From: Gammaproteobacteria bacterium
GTDB lineage: Bacteria > Pseudomonadota > Gammaproteobacteria > Chromatiales > Chromatiaceae
Assembly (NCBI GenBank): GCA_021773975.1
Contig: JAJFJN010000040.1
Location: 54,397 to 118,396, forward strand
Length of the DNA stretch: 64,000 bases
Reading direction: 5' to 3'
The translations under genes were made by a program, and so were the position numbers. Shown here piece by piece: positions 8,256 to 17,981 of this stretch. Position 1 is the stretch's first letter. Each line of letters opens with the position of its first letter. Below the pieces are notes generated by a model, which was not told the DNA's origin, made no database searches, and saw only the letters and a program-made list of their open reading frames with translations.

Positions 8256-8840
8256 ATGAGTACCATTCAACACCGCTACTGCCTATCTGCACTCATAGTG
8301 ACTGCCATGCTACTGGCTGCTTGCGCCAGCAATATACCCGATGCAATCCGTATCGCTCCAGATAATGGGATTTCAATCAAAGCAGTACAGTCTTCACCCA
8401 ACAGCCATATTGATGCTCAAGTGCGCTGGGGCGGAGCGATTATTTCAATCGATAACAAACCCAACGAAACATGGATTGAGGTGCTGGCTCGCCCATTAGA
8501 CTACGAAGGTGAACCCAATTCAAAAGCGGCTGACCTGGGGCGCTTTTTGGCACGAACCAATAGGTTTCTTGATCCTGCAATCTATGCACCAGAGCGAAAG
8601 ATTACAATACGAGGCCGACTGGAAAACACTATCGTGCGCCTCATTGGCAAGCACCCCTATCGCTTTCCACTCATACAAATCCAAGCCCACCACCTTTGGC
8701 CAAAACCACCAGAAATCACTGATCCATGGCACGACCCATGGTATCCCTATCCCTATCGACATGACCCTTTCTATGATGCCCGCTCACCCTACTATTGGGA
8801 TCCCTACTTTCCACACCCAAGGAATCGCCGACGGCATTAG
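8256..8840 (+). CDS. Slp family outer membrane lipoprotein
   Basis: Predicted outer-membrane lipoprotein of the Slp (starvation-inducible) family. The N-terminus is a lipoprotein signal, hydrophobic from about residue 10 with lipobox LAAC and the lipidated Cys at 23. The middle contains VRWGGAIISIDNKPNETWIEVLARPL, typical of Slp. Residues after about 155 are unusual: a Trp, Tyr, Pro and His-rich tail (WHDPWYPYPYRHDP) ending in basic residues, perhaps metal-binding or wall-associated. It converges on glycogen phosphorylase, 23 bases from stop to stop. Confidence 0.88.
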   Translation: MSTIQHRYCLSALIVTAMLLAACASNIPDAIRIAPDNGISIKAVQSSPNSHIDAQVRWGGAIISIDNKPNETWIEVLARPLDYEGEPNSKAADLGRFLARTNRFLDPAIYAPERKITIRGRLENTIVRLIGKHPYRFPLIQIQAHHLWPKPPEITDPWHDPWYPYPYRHDPFYDARSPYYWDPYFPHPRNRRRH

Positions 8841-8863
8841 ATCGCAATTAATTATTTTGGGGG

Positions 8864-11389
8864 CTAACATTGCCCCTTAGCTGGAATTTTCTCCATCTTC
8901 CAAATTTCATTGTTGTATTCACTGATTGTGCGATCTGAAGAGAATCGACCGCTCGTGGCAGTATTCATAATACTGCTGGCAACCCAGCGATCCTGATCCT
9001 TATAACAGGCTGCTGCACGCTCCTGCGCTTCAATGTAGCTGGCAAAATCAGCCGCCACCATCCAAGGGTCATGTGGGCTACGAAGGGAGTGTGAAATAGA
9101 GTTGAACAGCCCTGCTTCAAATTGGTTGAAGTGACCACTTTCCAACAGATTCATTACACGTGAGAAATCCTCATCCTGCTCAATAATTTGGTGTGGATTA
9201 TAGTGAGCGCGTGATGCATGCACTTGCTGCTCCGTGAGGCCAAACAGGAAGAAATGCTCATCACCCACCTCTTCACGAATCTCAATATTAGCGCCATCGA
9301 GCGTGCCGATAGTCAGTGCACCATTCATCATAAACTTCATATTACCAGTGCCTGATGCCTCTTTACCTGCCGTTGAGATCTGTTCAGACAGATCAGTACC
9401 CGGGCAGATCACCTCCATTGCTGAGACTCGATAGTTCGGGAGAAAAGCAACCCTGAGCAACCCTTCTGTAGCAGGATCTGCATTAATTCGTTTTGCAACA
9501 TTACAGATCAATCGAATAATCAGCTTAGCCTGCGCATAACCCGGCGCTGCCTTGCCACCAATCAGCACACAGCGGTTGACCCAGTTATCTGTCTGTCCCG
9601 CCTTGATGCGCGCATAAAGATGAATAATATGCAGCACATTTAACAACTGACGCTTATATTCATGAATGCGTTTTACCTGCACGTCAAACATGGCATCCGT
9701 AGTAAAAACAACCCCTGTGTCACGCTCAACCAGTGCAGCTAATCGTGCCTTATTCTCTTGCTTAACAGCATGCCACTGCGCTCTAAATTCTGGATTTTCT
9801 GCATGTGGAGCCAACTTGCGCAAGTGAGTCAAATCAGCAATCCAGCCATTATGAATGGTTTCATCAATCAGCTTTCGCAAGCCAGGATTACAGGCCGCAA
9901 GCCAGCGACGTTGCGTTACACCATTGGTTTTGTTATTGAATTTTTCAGGCCACAATTCATAAAAATCTTTAAACAACCCCTCTTTCAGCAGCTTGGAGTG
10001 CAGTGCTGCCACACCATTAACTGAAAAGCTACCCACTATCGCAAGATAGGCCATACGGATCTGTGGGTCTGGCCCCTCTTCGATAATCGACATGCGCCAC
10101 TGCCGATCCATATCGGCTGGCCAACGGGTAGATACATCGGTCAGGAAGCGGACATTGATGTCATAGATAATTTCCAGCAGGCGCGGCAAAAGCTCACGGT
10201 ACAGCCGCACTGGCCACTTTTCCAGTGCTTCTGGCAATAGTGTGTGGTTGGTATAGGCCATGGTCTTGCTGGTAATCGCCCAGGCCTGATCCCACTCCAT
10301 TCCCTCTTCATCAATCAGCAGCCGCATCAACTCCGGCACGGTGCAGCTGGGGTGCGTATCATTGAGTTGAAAACAGTTTTTCTCAGCAAAGCGGCTTAGG
10401 TCATTATTATTCAGCCGCTTCCACTCAGCCATTGCATCTTTAAGGCTGGCAGAGGCCAGTAAGTATTGCTGGCGCAAGCGTAGAATCTTGCCATTCTCAC
10501 TGCTGTCATTGGGATAGAGCACCATTGTAATGTGCTCAGCCTCATTCTTTGCCGCAACAGATTCAGGATAACTGCCTGCATTGAACTCATCCAGATCAAA
10601 GGCATCAGTAGCCGTTGCTTTCCATAGGCGCAATGTATTTACTGTGCCATTACGATAGCCTGGAATCGGAATATCGTAGGGAATCGCAAGAACATTATGG
10701 GTATCAACCCAGCGCACACGCTCCCGCCCATCAGCATCGGTATAGGTTTCGGTGCGACCTCCAAACTGAACCTGCCGCGTGTATTCTAGGCGCTCCATCT
10801 CCCAGGGATTACCACTACGCAGCCAATGATCTGGCTCCTCATGCTGGCCATTATCATCAATATTCTGGCGAAACATGCCGTATTCGTAGCGCAAGCCATA
10901 GCCTTTTACCGGCAGCTGCAAAGTGGCGCAGCTATCAAGAAAACAGGCCGCCAAACGACCCAGGCCACCATTGCCCAGCCCCGCATCTGCCTCTTTTTCT
11001 GTAATCTCTTCTAGATCCAGACCCAGACCATAGAGCGCCTCGCGTGTGGCTTCAGTTGCATCCAGGCTGAGCATGGTGTTACCCAGTGCACGCCCCATGA
11101 GAAACTCCAGGGAGAGGTAGTAAGTTCGTTTGCAGTCAGACTCTGCATAGGCTGCTCGCGTGTTTTTCCAGCGCTCCATCAGCCGGGCACGCAGTGTCAG
11201 CGCTAAGGCTTTATAGGTAGCACCGACATCACCGTCATATTTATCTCGCCCCAGGGTGTAATAGAAGTAGCGATTAAAGTCTTTCGCCAGGCTTTTGCTA
11301 TCCATATCCAACGGTGAGAGCCGAGCAAGCTGGCTCTCACCTTTTGATATGCAATCACTGGATGAGGTAGAAGTGGTTTTGTCAAACAT
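8864..11389 (-). CDS. glgP: Glycogen/starch/alpha-glucan phosphorylase
   Basis: Pyridoxal-phosphate enzyme that releases glucose-1-phosphate from alpha-1,4-glucans. From the ATG at 11389 it is 841 residues, the normal full length for glycosyltransferase family 35. Recognisable blocks are YYLSLEFLMGRALGN, the NDTHP loop, and EASGTGNMKFMMNG, whose lysine carries pyridoxal phosphate. A GTG at 11395 would add two residues. It is monocistronic, converging with slp downstream. No other glycogen genes are in the window, though glucokinase occurs at 38992, which together suggests a glucose-storage metabolism. Confidence 0.96.
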   Translation of the reverse strand: MFDKTTSTSSSDCISKGESQLARLSPLDMDSKSLAKDFNRYFYYTLGRDKYDGDVGATYKALALTLRARLMERWKNTRAAYAESDCKRTYYLSLEFLMGRALGNTMLSLDATEATREALYGLGLDLEEITEKEADAGLGNGGLGRLAACFLDSCATLQLPVKGYGLRYEYGMFRQNIDDNGQHEEPDHWLRSGNPWEMERLEYTRQVQFGGRTETYTDADGRERVRWVDTHNVLAIPYDIPIPGYRNGTVNTLRLWKATATDAFDLDEFNAGSYPESVAAKNEAEHITMVLYPNDSSENGKILRLRQQYLLASASLKDAMAEWKRLNNNDLSRFAEKNCFQLNDTHPSCTVPELMRLLIDEEGMEWDQAWAITSKTMAYTNHTLLPEALEKWPVRLYRELLPRLLEIIYDINVRFLTDVSTRWPADMDRQWRMSIIEEGPDPQIRMAYLAIVGSFSVNGVAALHSKLLKEGLFKDFYELWPEKFNNKTNGVTQRRWLAACNPGLRKLIDETIHNGWIADLTHLRKLAPHAENPEFRAQWHAVKQENKARLAALVERDTGVVFTTDAMFDVQVKRIHEYKRQLLNVLHIIHLYARIKAGQTDNWVNRCVLIGGKAAPGYAQAKLIIRLICNVAKRINADPATEGLLRVAFLPNYRVSAMEVICPGTDLSEQISTAGKEASGTGNMKFMMNGALTIGTLDGANIEIREEVGDEHFFLFGLTEQQVHASRAHYNPHQIIEQDEDFSRVMNLLESGHFNQFEAGLFNSISHSLRSPHDPWMVAADFASYIEAQERAAACYKDQDRWVASSIMNTATSGRFSSDRTISEYNNEIWKMEKIPAKGQC

Positions 11390-11494
11390 GAGCACAAGCC
11401 GTAGGTTCAGGTAAAAAGGCGCACTATTTTATAGCACTGGAACAACAAATAGGGGATTCTTAGGGCAAAGAAAATAATAAATTTTCCTAAGTCT

Positions 11495-12607
11495 CTACCC
11501 AAATGAATCCTCTGAAATAGATAATCCACCTGGTGCATCAACGTCACCACTCTCATCAAGCCTGATTTTGAGTGACAGATTGTTGCGGGAATCAGCATGA
11601 TTCAACGCCTCTTCCAGCTCAATTTTACCCTCTTTGTAGAGTGTATAAAGCGCCTGATCAAAGGTCTGCATGCCTCTTTGACCACCTTGCTCCATCGCCT
11701 CTTTGATCGAATGAACATCACCCTTTTGAATCATCTCTGAAATCAAACCGGTCAGCATCATGATCTCAACAGCAGGTACTCGCTTACTGCTTAACCCTTT
11801 TACAAGACGCTGGGAAATAACCGCTTTTAGATTCAGCGAGAGATCCATAAATAGCTGCTGATGCGCTGAATCCGGGAAGAAGTTAACAATACGATCCAAC
11901 GCCTGGTTGGCATTATTGGCATGCAGGGTAGAGATACAGAGATGACCGGTTTCAGCATAGGCAATCGCATGCTTCATGGTGTCACGGTCACGGATCTCAC
12001 CAATCAGAATGACATCGGGGGCCTCACGCATGGCATTCTTCAACGCAACCTCATAGGAAACAGTATCCAGCCCCACTTCACGCTGATCCACTACTGATTT
12101 TTTATGATCGTGCAAAAACTCAACCGGATCCTCAATGGTAAGAATATGCCCTGTTGCATTGCGATTTCGGTGGTCAATCATAGAGGCCAGTGTAGTCGAC
12201 TTACCTGAGCCAGTTGAGCCTACAACCAGAATTAACCCTCGAGGCTCCATGATCAGCTTTGTAAGTGCAGGAGGCAGATTAAGCTCTTCAGGGCTGGGAA
12301 TATTGCCTTTGATGTAGCGTATAACCATCGCAGCATCGCCGCGCTGCCGAAAGACATTGACTCGAAAACGTCCAAGGCCACTCATAGAGATGGCAAGGTT
12401 CCCCTCCATGGTTGCCTCGAATTCCTTTATTTGATCATCCTTCATTATGGAGTAGGCCAGTTTTTTGACCTGCCCCGGCTCCATTCGGGTATCACCAATC
12501 GGCATAGTATGGCCTTCGGCCTTTAGATTGGGTGGTGCACCAGTGCTAAAAAAAAGGTCTGAGGCGTTCTTTTGCACCATCAACCTTAGGTATGGAACTA
12601 TATCCAT
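11495..12607 (-). CDS. pilU: Type IV pilus retraction ATPase PilU
   Basis: Cytosolic hexameric ATPase of the GspE/PilT family that assists pilus retraction in twitching and DNA uptake. The 370-residue protein has Walker A GSTGSGKST, the Asp box LTIEDPVEFLH, Walker B DVILIGEIRDRDTM and the His box AETGHLCISTLHANNA. N-terminal MDIVPYLRLMVQKNASDLFF and the long C-terminal tail after the helicase core indicate PilU rather than PilT. pilT, usually adjacent, is absent here. comM, another transformation-associated gene, lies at 22283. The gene is flanked by yheS upstream on the same strand. Confidence 0.93.
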   Translation of the reverse strand: MDIVPYLRLMVQKNASDLFFSTGAPPNLKAEGHTMPIGDTRMEPGQVKKLAYSIMKDDQIKEFEATMEGNLAISMSGLGRFRVNVFRQRGDAAMVIRYIKGNIPSPEELNLPPALTKLIMEPRGLILVVGSTGSGKSTTLASMIDHRNRNATGHILTIEDPVEFLHDHKKSVVDQREVGLDTVSYEVALKNAMREAPDVILIGEIRDRDTMKHAIAYAETGHLCISTLHANNANQALDRIVNFFPDSAHQQLFMDLSLNLKAVISQRLVKGLSSKRVPAVEIMMLTGLISEMIQKGDVHSIKEAMEQGGQRGMQTFDQALYTLYKEGKIELEEALNHADSRNNLSLKIRLDESGDVDAPGGLSISEDSFG

Positions 12608-12682
12608 TATTACGAACCCTCTTTGCTTAACTCATATAATCTCTTCTAGCGGCAGCAATTGTATTAAATTTAAAGCTAATGC

Positions 12683-14584
12683 CTATAAACTTTGCTCAGC
12701 TGCATCAACCGCTTCTCCCGCCTCAAGCCAGGCCTCTTCTGTTTGTACAACCCCCTGATCTACCTCTGCCTTTTCTGCTAATAACGCTTTTAGCTTATCT
12801 TTTTTCTCACTAGAGTATATCTTGGGTTCTGCCAGCTGTTGCTCCAGTTTTTGCTGTTGCTCACTCAAACAATCCAATTTTTTCTCCAGCGCCTTGAGTT
12901 TTTTTCGTAGTGGTTGTAATAGGCGACGACTCTCAGCCTCAAGCTGCTTACGCTCCTTGCGAGACAGCGCACTATTTTCTCCTATGACAGAATCTACTTT
13001 TACTTCCGCCATATTTCGATTTTCAACCAACCAGGCCGGGTAATCATCCAGCGCACCATCAAACTCATCAATCCGACCATCAGAGACCAGCAACAGCTGA
13101 TCTGTCGTAGTACGCAGCAGGTGGCGATCATGTGAGACTATGACCATAGCACCTTCAAATCCTTGCAAAGCCAAACTCAGTGTATGACGCATCTCCAGGT
13201 CAAGATGGTTCGTCGGCTCATCCAACAGCAGTAGATTGGGACGCTGAAAGATCAATAGCGCCAATACAAGTCGCGCTTTTTCACCACCCGAAAGCGGGGC
13301 AACAGGTTCCAATGCCCGATCACCAGCAAATCCAAAACCACCAATAAAACTCCGGAGTGACTGCTCACTATCCTTTGGGGCCAGTTGTTGCAAATGGTCT
13401 AGTGGACTCTCATCAGGGTGAAGCTGCTCAAGTTGATGCTGCGCAAAGTAGCCAATTTTTAACTCCGCCGCTGCAATGCGTTTGCCTGCAAGCGGTGATA
13501 GCTCTCCAGAAAGCAGCTTAATCAGGGTGGATTTGCCTGCGCCATTCGGCCCAAGCAAGCCAATACGATCACCTGGCCGTAACCCTAAATTGATACCTGA
13601 AAGCAACGCGGTTTGACCGTAACCCACTCCCGCATCTTCCAGGCGCAACAGAGGGTTTGGGGCTTTTTCAGGTGGTTTAAAATCAAAGTGGAACGGGGAA
13701 TCTACATGCGCAGGAGCAATCTGTTCCATCCGCTCCAATGCCTTGATTCGGCTCTGTGCCTGACGTGCTTTTGTCGCCTTGGCACGAAAGCGATCAATGT
13801 AGCTATGCAGGTGCGCAACTTCACGCTGCTGTTTCTCATAGCTGGCCTGTTGGTTTGCCAACCGCTGCGCACGAATAAGTTCAAAATCAGAGTAGTTACC
13901 GGTGTAAAGTTGAACGCCATGCTGTTCAATATGGGCAATCTGTGTAATCACTGCATCAAGGAAATCCCTATCATGCGAGATCAGCAAAAGCGTGCCTGGA
14001 TAGCGGCATAGCCATGTCTCCAGCCAGATCACTGCATCCAGATCCAGGTGATTGGTTGGCTCATCCAGCAGTAACAGATCTGAGCGACACATCAAGGCTT
14101 GCGCAAGATTCAGGCGCATGCGCCATCCTCCGGAGAATTGCTGCACCGGTAACTCTTCCTGATTCGGCTGAAAGCCAAGACCTCGCAGTAAGCGAGCAGC
14201 ACGGCTACGTACGGTGTAGCCGCCAATCGTCTCTAGTTGAGCATGCAACTCTGCAACTTTGTGACCATCATCAGCTAATTCTGCACTAGCCAGCTGAGCT
14301 TGAATGGTACGCAACTCTGCGTCGCCATCCATCACATACTCGATCGCAGATTGATCCACTGCTGGGGTCTCTTGTGCCACATGGGCAATCACCCATTTCT
14401 GCGGTAGATAAAAATCACCCGCATCTGCATGCAGTTCATTACGCACCAGAGAAAACAGACTTGATTTGCCCGTACCATTTGCCCCTGTAATACCTACTTT
14501 TTGTCCTGGGTGGACAGTGAAAGAGGCACCCTCAAACAGAAGCTTGGTTCCACGACGCAGAGATAGATTAGAAAATTTCAACAT
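12683..14584 (-). CDS. yheS: ABC-F family ribosome-associated ATPase, YheS type
   Basis: Soluble duplicated ABC ATPase without membrane segments, of the ABC-F class that acts on translating ribosomes. Of the 633 residues, domain 1 has GANGTGKSS and FSGGWRMRLNLAQAL, the inter-domain linker contains the typical YIDRFRAKATKARQAQSRIK run, domain 2 has GPNGAGKST and LSGGEKARLVLAL, and the C-terminus is a Lys/Glu-rich coiled coil of about 100 residues. Sequence resembles E. coli YheS closely throughout. It stands alone with a 356-base upstream gap. Confidence 0.95.
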   Translation of the reverse strand: MLKFSNLSLRRGTKLLFEGASFTVHPGQKVGITGANGTGKSSLFSLVRNELHADAGDFYLPQKWVIAHVAQETPAVDQSAIEYVMDGDAELRTIQAQLASAELADDGHKVAELHAQLETIGGYTVRSRAARLLRGLGFQPNQEELPVQQFSGGWRMRLNLAQALMCRSDLLLLDEPTNHLDLDAVIWLETWLCRYPGTLLLISHDRDFLDAVITQIAHIEQHGVQLYTGNYSDFELIRAQRLANQQASYEKQQREVAHLHSYIDRFRAKATKARQAQSRIKALERMEQIAPAHVDSPFHFDFKPPEKAPNPLLRLEDAGVGYGQTALLSGINLGLRPGDRIGLLGPNGAGKSTLIKLLSGELSPLAGKRIAAAELKIGYFAQHQLEQLHPDESPLDHLQQLAPKDSEQSLRSFIGGFGFAGDRALEPVAPLSGGEKARLVLALLIFQRPNLLLLDEPTNHLDLEMRHTLSLALQGFEGAMVIVSHDRHLLRTTTDQLLLVSDGRIDEFDGALDDYPAWLVENRNMAEVKVDSVIGENSALSRKERKQLEAESRRLLQPLRKKLKALEKKLDCLSEQQQKLEQQLAEPKIYSSEKKDKLKALLAEKAEVDQGVVQTEEAWLEAGEAVDAAEQSL

Positions 14585-14940
14585 GGCGCAAAGTTTAATG
14601 TGTCTAATGACAAGAAGCCATGCTGCAACCGCCCTCTCTTGTAAATTTTAAAAGCGCATTAAAGCAACAAAAGTGGAAATAAATAGCAAATGTCCTTCAA
14701 TACATAAATAGAAAGTGGTAATTAACAATCAGCAACCAGGCAAATCAGCATTAAAATACTTTTTTCAGCAAATAAAACCAGACAATACCCATTCAGCTTG
14801 TCTGTGGTTTATCCTAAAAAAATCATCTATCATCCGCCGCAAGTCGGAGTTAAACCTAAGGCGATAAGCACCGTACAAAATGTCTTTTCTACGGTGCTAA
14901 CTACTCACTTGTAACGCATTCTATATTCCGAGCAGTCCCT
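14585..14940. other. Intergenic region between yheS and the receiver gene
   Basis: AT-rich, no credible reading frame. The only structure noticed is a nine-base-pair stem, AGCACCGTA at 14867-14875 pairing with TACGGTGCT at 14890-14898, with a 14-base loop. It lies 43 bases before the receiver gene and so is probably in its leader. Promoters for the divergent yheS and receiver genes are expected here, but no convincing -35/-10 pair was identified. Confidence 0.4.
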
Positions 14941-15321
14941 ATGCATGAGCCAAAATTAATAGTTACCGACGATGACCCAACCGTCATTAGCTTCATAAAA
15001 GAAGTGGCAGAAGAGATAGGATATAAGGTTTTCTCTGCCGGCAATGGAAAACTGCTGCTCAACACCATTAACGAAACAGACCCCAGTGTCATCATTCTGG
15101 ATATGGTTATGCCCGATATGGACGGCATAGAAACACTGAAAGAACTTGCTGCAAGAAAATGTACGGCTGCCATCATCCTTGTCACTGGCTATCAAAAAGA
15201 TTACCTGGAGACCGCCAATATTTTGGGGACAGCCCAAGGACTTAACATCATCGGCAGCCTATGTAAGCCATTTTCATTAGATAAGCTCAACGAGCTGCTT
15301 CAAACGGCTTACTCTTCCTGA
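14941..15321 (+). CDS. Stand-alone response regulator receiver protein
   Basis: A 126-residue single receiver domain without an output domain. It has the acidic pair in VTDDDP (residues 8-13), the phospho-acceptor Asp54 in IILDMVMPDMDG, the switch Thr in LVTGY and the conserved Lys in LCKPF. All catalytic residues are intact. It converges on the hybrid kinase with a 13-base overlap of 3' ends. Because that kinase's own receiver lacks its Asp, this protein is the likely phosphate acceptor, by inference. Single-domain regulators commonly relay phosphate or bind a target protein. Confidence 0.92.
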   Translation: MHEPKLIVTDDDPTVISFIKEVAEEIGYKVFSAGNGKLLLNTINETDPSVIILDMVMPDMDGIETLKELAARKCTAAIILVTGYQKDYLETANILGTAQGLNIIGSLCKPFSLDKLNELLQTAYSS

Positions 15322-17954
15322 CGACCCATGCCAGCTGACATTGAAGCAGCTGATTTGTTATCTAAAAATGATCTTATTGAGGATAGTAGTAATTCCAGCC
15401 TAATAGGCTTCTCTATAAAATTATCTTGTTCTCGTGAAATATTACACTTTGTCAGTACATCATCTTCATGGCCTGACATAAACATCGACTTAATAAATGG
15501 ATATTTCTGGCGCAATAGATCTACAAGTTCTTGTCCTTTTATATCTGCCATCACTACAGCAGCAAGTACCAGGTCGATTTGACCATTTAATTTAGCACAC
15601 AGATTCAAGGCCTCCTTACCACTCAAAGCAGTATGCGCTGTATAACCATGTGCCTGCAAAATATCTTTAATCAATTGAAGAACACTTAAATCTTCATCCA
15701 CAATCAATACAGTTTCATTACCTCTATACATAGATGCTGATTTGACGCTTTTTTTATCACTCAAAACATCTTCCGTTGCTGGCAGAAGAAGCATCACCTG
15801 AGTACCTACTCCCTCTTCACTCTCTATAGTAATTAAACCCGCATGTTGTTTTATAACACCATATGCAATAGCCAAACCCAGGCCTGTTCCATATTGTCCT
15901 TTTGTCGTAAAAAATGGCTCGAATATCTGCTCCTTAACTGCTGGACTCATACCCGAACCAGTATCTGTAATAACTATTTTTAAATAACGCCCCTCTGCTA
16001 AGCCATCAGAAAACCTAGCGGCCTCAGCTGCCAACACCGTATTTGAAATATTTACAGTCAATGACCCACCATCTTGCATCGCATCACGTGCATTTATGGA
16101 TAGATTAACCAACACCTGGCTGATCTGCCCTGCATCTGCTTTTATATTCCACAAGTCATCATCAAAATTCACACTCAGATTAATCTTATTGCCAATCATT
16201 CCTTTTATGATTTTTTTATAATGATTAACAATATCTAATGCTTTAACTACTTTAAAATCCGGTGCGCTTTTACGGCTAAACGTAAGCAGTTGACCTGTAA
16301 GAGCAGCTCCTCTTTCACCTGACTCAAGAATTATTTCAACCCCATCTCGCAAAGGACTATCATCAGAAAGCTTATTCAACGTTAATTCAGCATACCCAAT
16401 AATACCTGTAAGCAGATTATTAAAATCATGTGCAATACCACCGGCAAGACTCCCTAATGCCTCTAGTTTTTTAGCCTGTCTTAATTGACCTTCAAGTGCC
16501 TTTTTTTCTGTTACATCAATTATGTATTCAATTACCTGAATAACACTATTTTGTTCATCAAAAATGGGGTACGCATTTACCTCATAATGCTTAAATCCTC
16601 CTGATTTAATCTTACATACATGCTCTACAGTAACAGGGGCTTTTGTTTTAACCACTGTATCAACTGAGCTTTGCGCCCCTGCATCAAAGCATGGCTCATT
16701 AAATCCATGCATTAAGGCATAGCCCCCTTTAACACCTTTCGCACCATACATTTGTGCTGCGGAGTTTTCCATGACAACACTATGATCTTTTGCATCAAAA
16801 ACAATAAAGGGATGGGGCAATGCCTCAATTGCATTATGAATAAACTCCTTCTCATGCTCCACTCGTCTAATAGCACCAACCAGATTGCCTGTCATAAGAT
16901 TAAAAGCAGATGCAAGATCACCTAACTCGTCATCTTCTGTATACGAGGCTTTTTTTACATAATCACCTTGAGCAATTTTGAGCGCTACTGATGACATCTC
17001 TTCTATAGGTAAAATTATTTTACGCAGCACAACAAAGCCAACAACAACCGCGCCCAACAAGGCCATTATAAAAATCCCGCCTACCAACATAAATCCTTTA
17101 TAAATATATGCGTAAGCTTTTTCTAAAGGTTCGGTAATAACCATATACAATGGAGGCCCGCCATAACTTATTCTCTCTACCGTTTGAATGAACTTATGAT
17201 TTTGCAACTCAGTTATGATGCTTTTTTTATTCCACTGTGGAAGGTATAACTTACTCAACACAACAGACGGATTCTTATGTGCAACAATTGCCCCGCTATC
17301 ATCAACCACATAAGCTGCTTTATAATCACCAATACTCAGCTGTGAAATTACATTCCAAATCGGCTTGATTTTCATTATTACAACAAGTACGCCCACAGGC
17401 TGGTCAGTTTTTATATCAATCACTGGCACTGCTATCTTAATTAATGGCTCTATTAATTTTTTGTCAAAATAAATGGAGGAAAAATAATCCAACTTATTAT
17501 TAAAAGGGATAATAAATTCATCTAATTCAGATAAATTCTGCATACTTTCTTGAGTGGCAATACTTACCCTGGATACATGAGATATTTTGCGTCCTTGCTG
17601 ATCAATCAAGTAAGCCGCATTAAAAACATATCCATGTTCCTCATCCCACGAAACAGCCAAAAATTCTCTTAACTTAGCATCAGGATTACTCTGCTTGATG
17701 CCTGTATAAAAATTCGCTTTTACATGGGCCGCTATCAAATGTCTTTGTTCATGAAAAAAAGATGAGATACTCTGCGCCGACAGCTTTGTAAGTGCATGTT
17801 GCTGGTCTATTATTTGATTTTTCTGTATCTTAAAACCATGCCATGAGAGGAATATACCTGCTATCAAAAAGGGCAGGATACCAATAAGAATAAAGGCTGC
17901 AACCAAACGAGTCCTAATACCTTTTCTATAAAACAGTGAGAATTTACTACTCAT
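15309..17954 (-). CDS. Hybrid sensor histidine kinase with degenerate receiver
   Basis: Inner-membrane sensor kinase, 881 residues from the ATG at 17954. Order: TM about 17-37, periplasmic dCache-like region to about 285, TM about 287-310, HAMP about 311-365, PAS about 372-485, HisKA with phospho-His509 in GIAHDFNNLL, HATPase with DTGSGM and GTGLGLAIAYG, then a receiver from about 748. In the receiver the expected Asp is Ala799 (segment DLVLAAVVMADIKG), while Lys849 remains, so it cannot accept phosphate normally. A substrate-binding protein gene lies 27 bases upstream on the same strand and probably supplies the stimulus. The gene is AT-rich compared with housekeeping neighbours. Confidence 0.93.
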   Translation of the reverse strand: MSSKFSLFYRKGIRTRLVAAFILIGILPFLIAGIFLSWHGFKIQKNQIIDQQHALTKLSAQSISSFFHEQRHLIAAHVKANFYTGIKQSNPDAKLREFLAVSWDEEHGYVFNAAYLIDQQGRKISHVSRVSIATQESMQNLSELDEFIIPFNNKLDYFSSIYFDKKLIEPLIKIAVPVIDIKTDQPVGVLVVIMKIKPIWNVISQLSIGDYKAAYVVDDSGAIVAHKNPSVVLSKLYLPQWNKKSIITELQNHKFIQTVERISYGGPPLYMVITEPLEKAYAYIYKGFMLVGGIFIMALLGAVVVGFVVLRKIILPIEEMSSVALKIAQGDYVKKASYTEDDELGDLASAFNLMTGNLVGAIRRVEHEKEFIHNAIEALPHPFIVFDAKDHSVVMENSAAQMYGAKGVKGGYALMHGFNEPCFDAGAQSSVDTVVKTKAPVTVEHVCKIKSGGFKHYEVNAYPIFDEQNSVIQVIEYIIDVTEKKALEGQLRQAKKLEALGSLAGGIAHDFNNLLTGIIGYAELTLNKLSDDSPLRDGVEIILESGERGAALTGQLLTFSRKSAPDFKVVKALDIVNHYKKIIKGMIGNKINLSVNFDDDLWNIKADAGQISQVLVNLSINARDAMQDGGSLTVNISNTVLAAEAARFSDGLAEGRYLKIVITDTGSGMSPAVKEQIFEPFFTTKGQYGTGLGLAIAYGVIKQHAGLITIESEEGVGTQVMLLLPATEDVLSDKKSVKSASMYRGNETVLIVDEDLSVLQLIKDILQAHGYTAHTALSGKEALNLCAKLNGQIDLVLAAVVMADIKGQELVDLLRQKYPFIKSMFMSGHEDDVLTKCNISREQDNFIEKPIRLELLLSSIRSFLDNKSAASMSAGMGRQEE

Positions 17955-17981
17955 CAAAAAACAACTTCTTTTTATTAAAAA

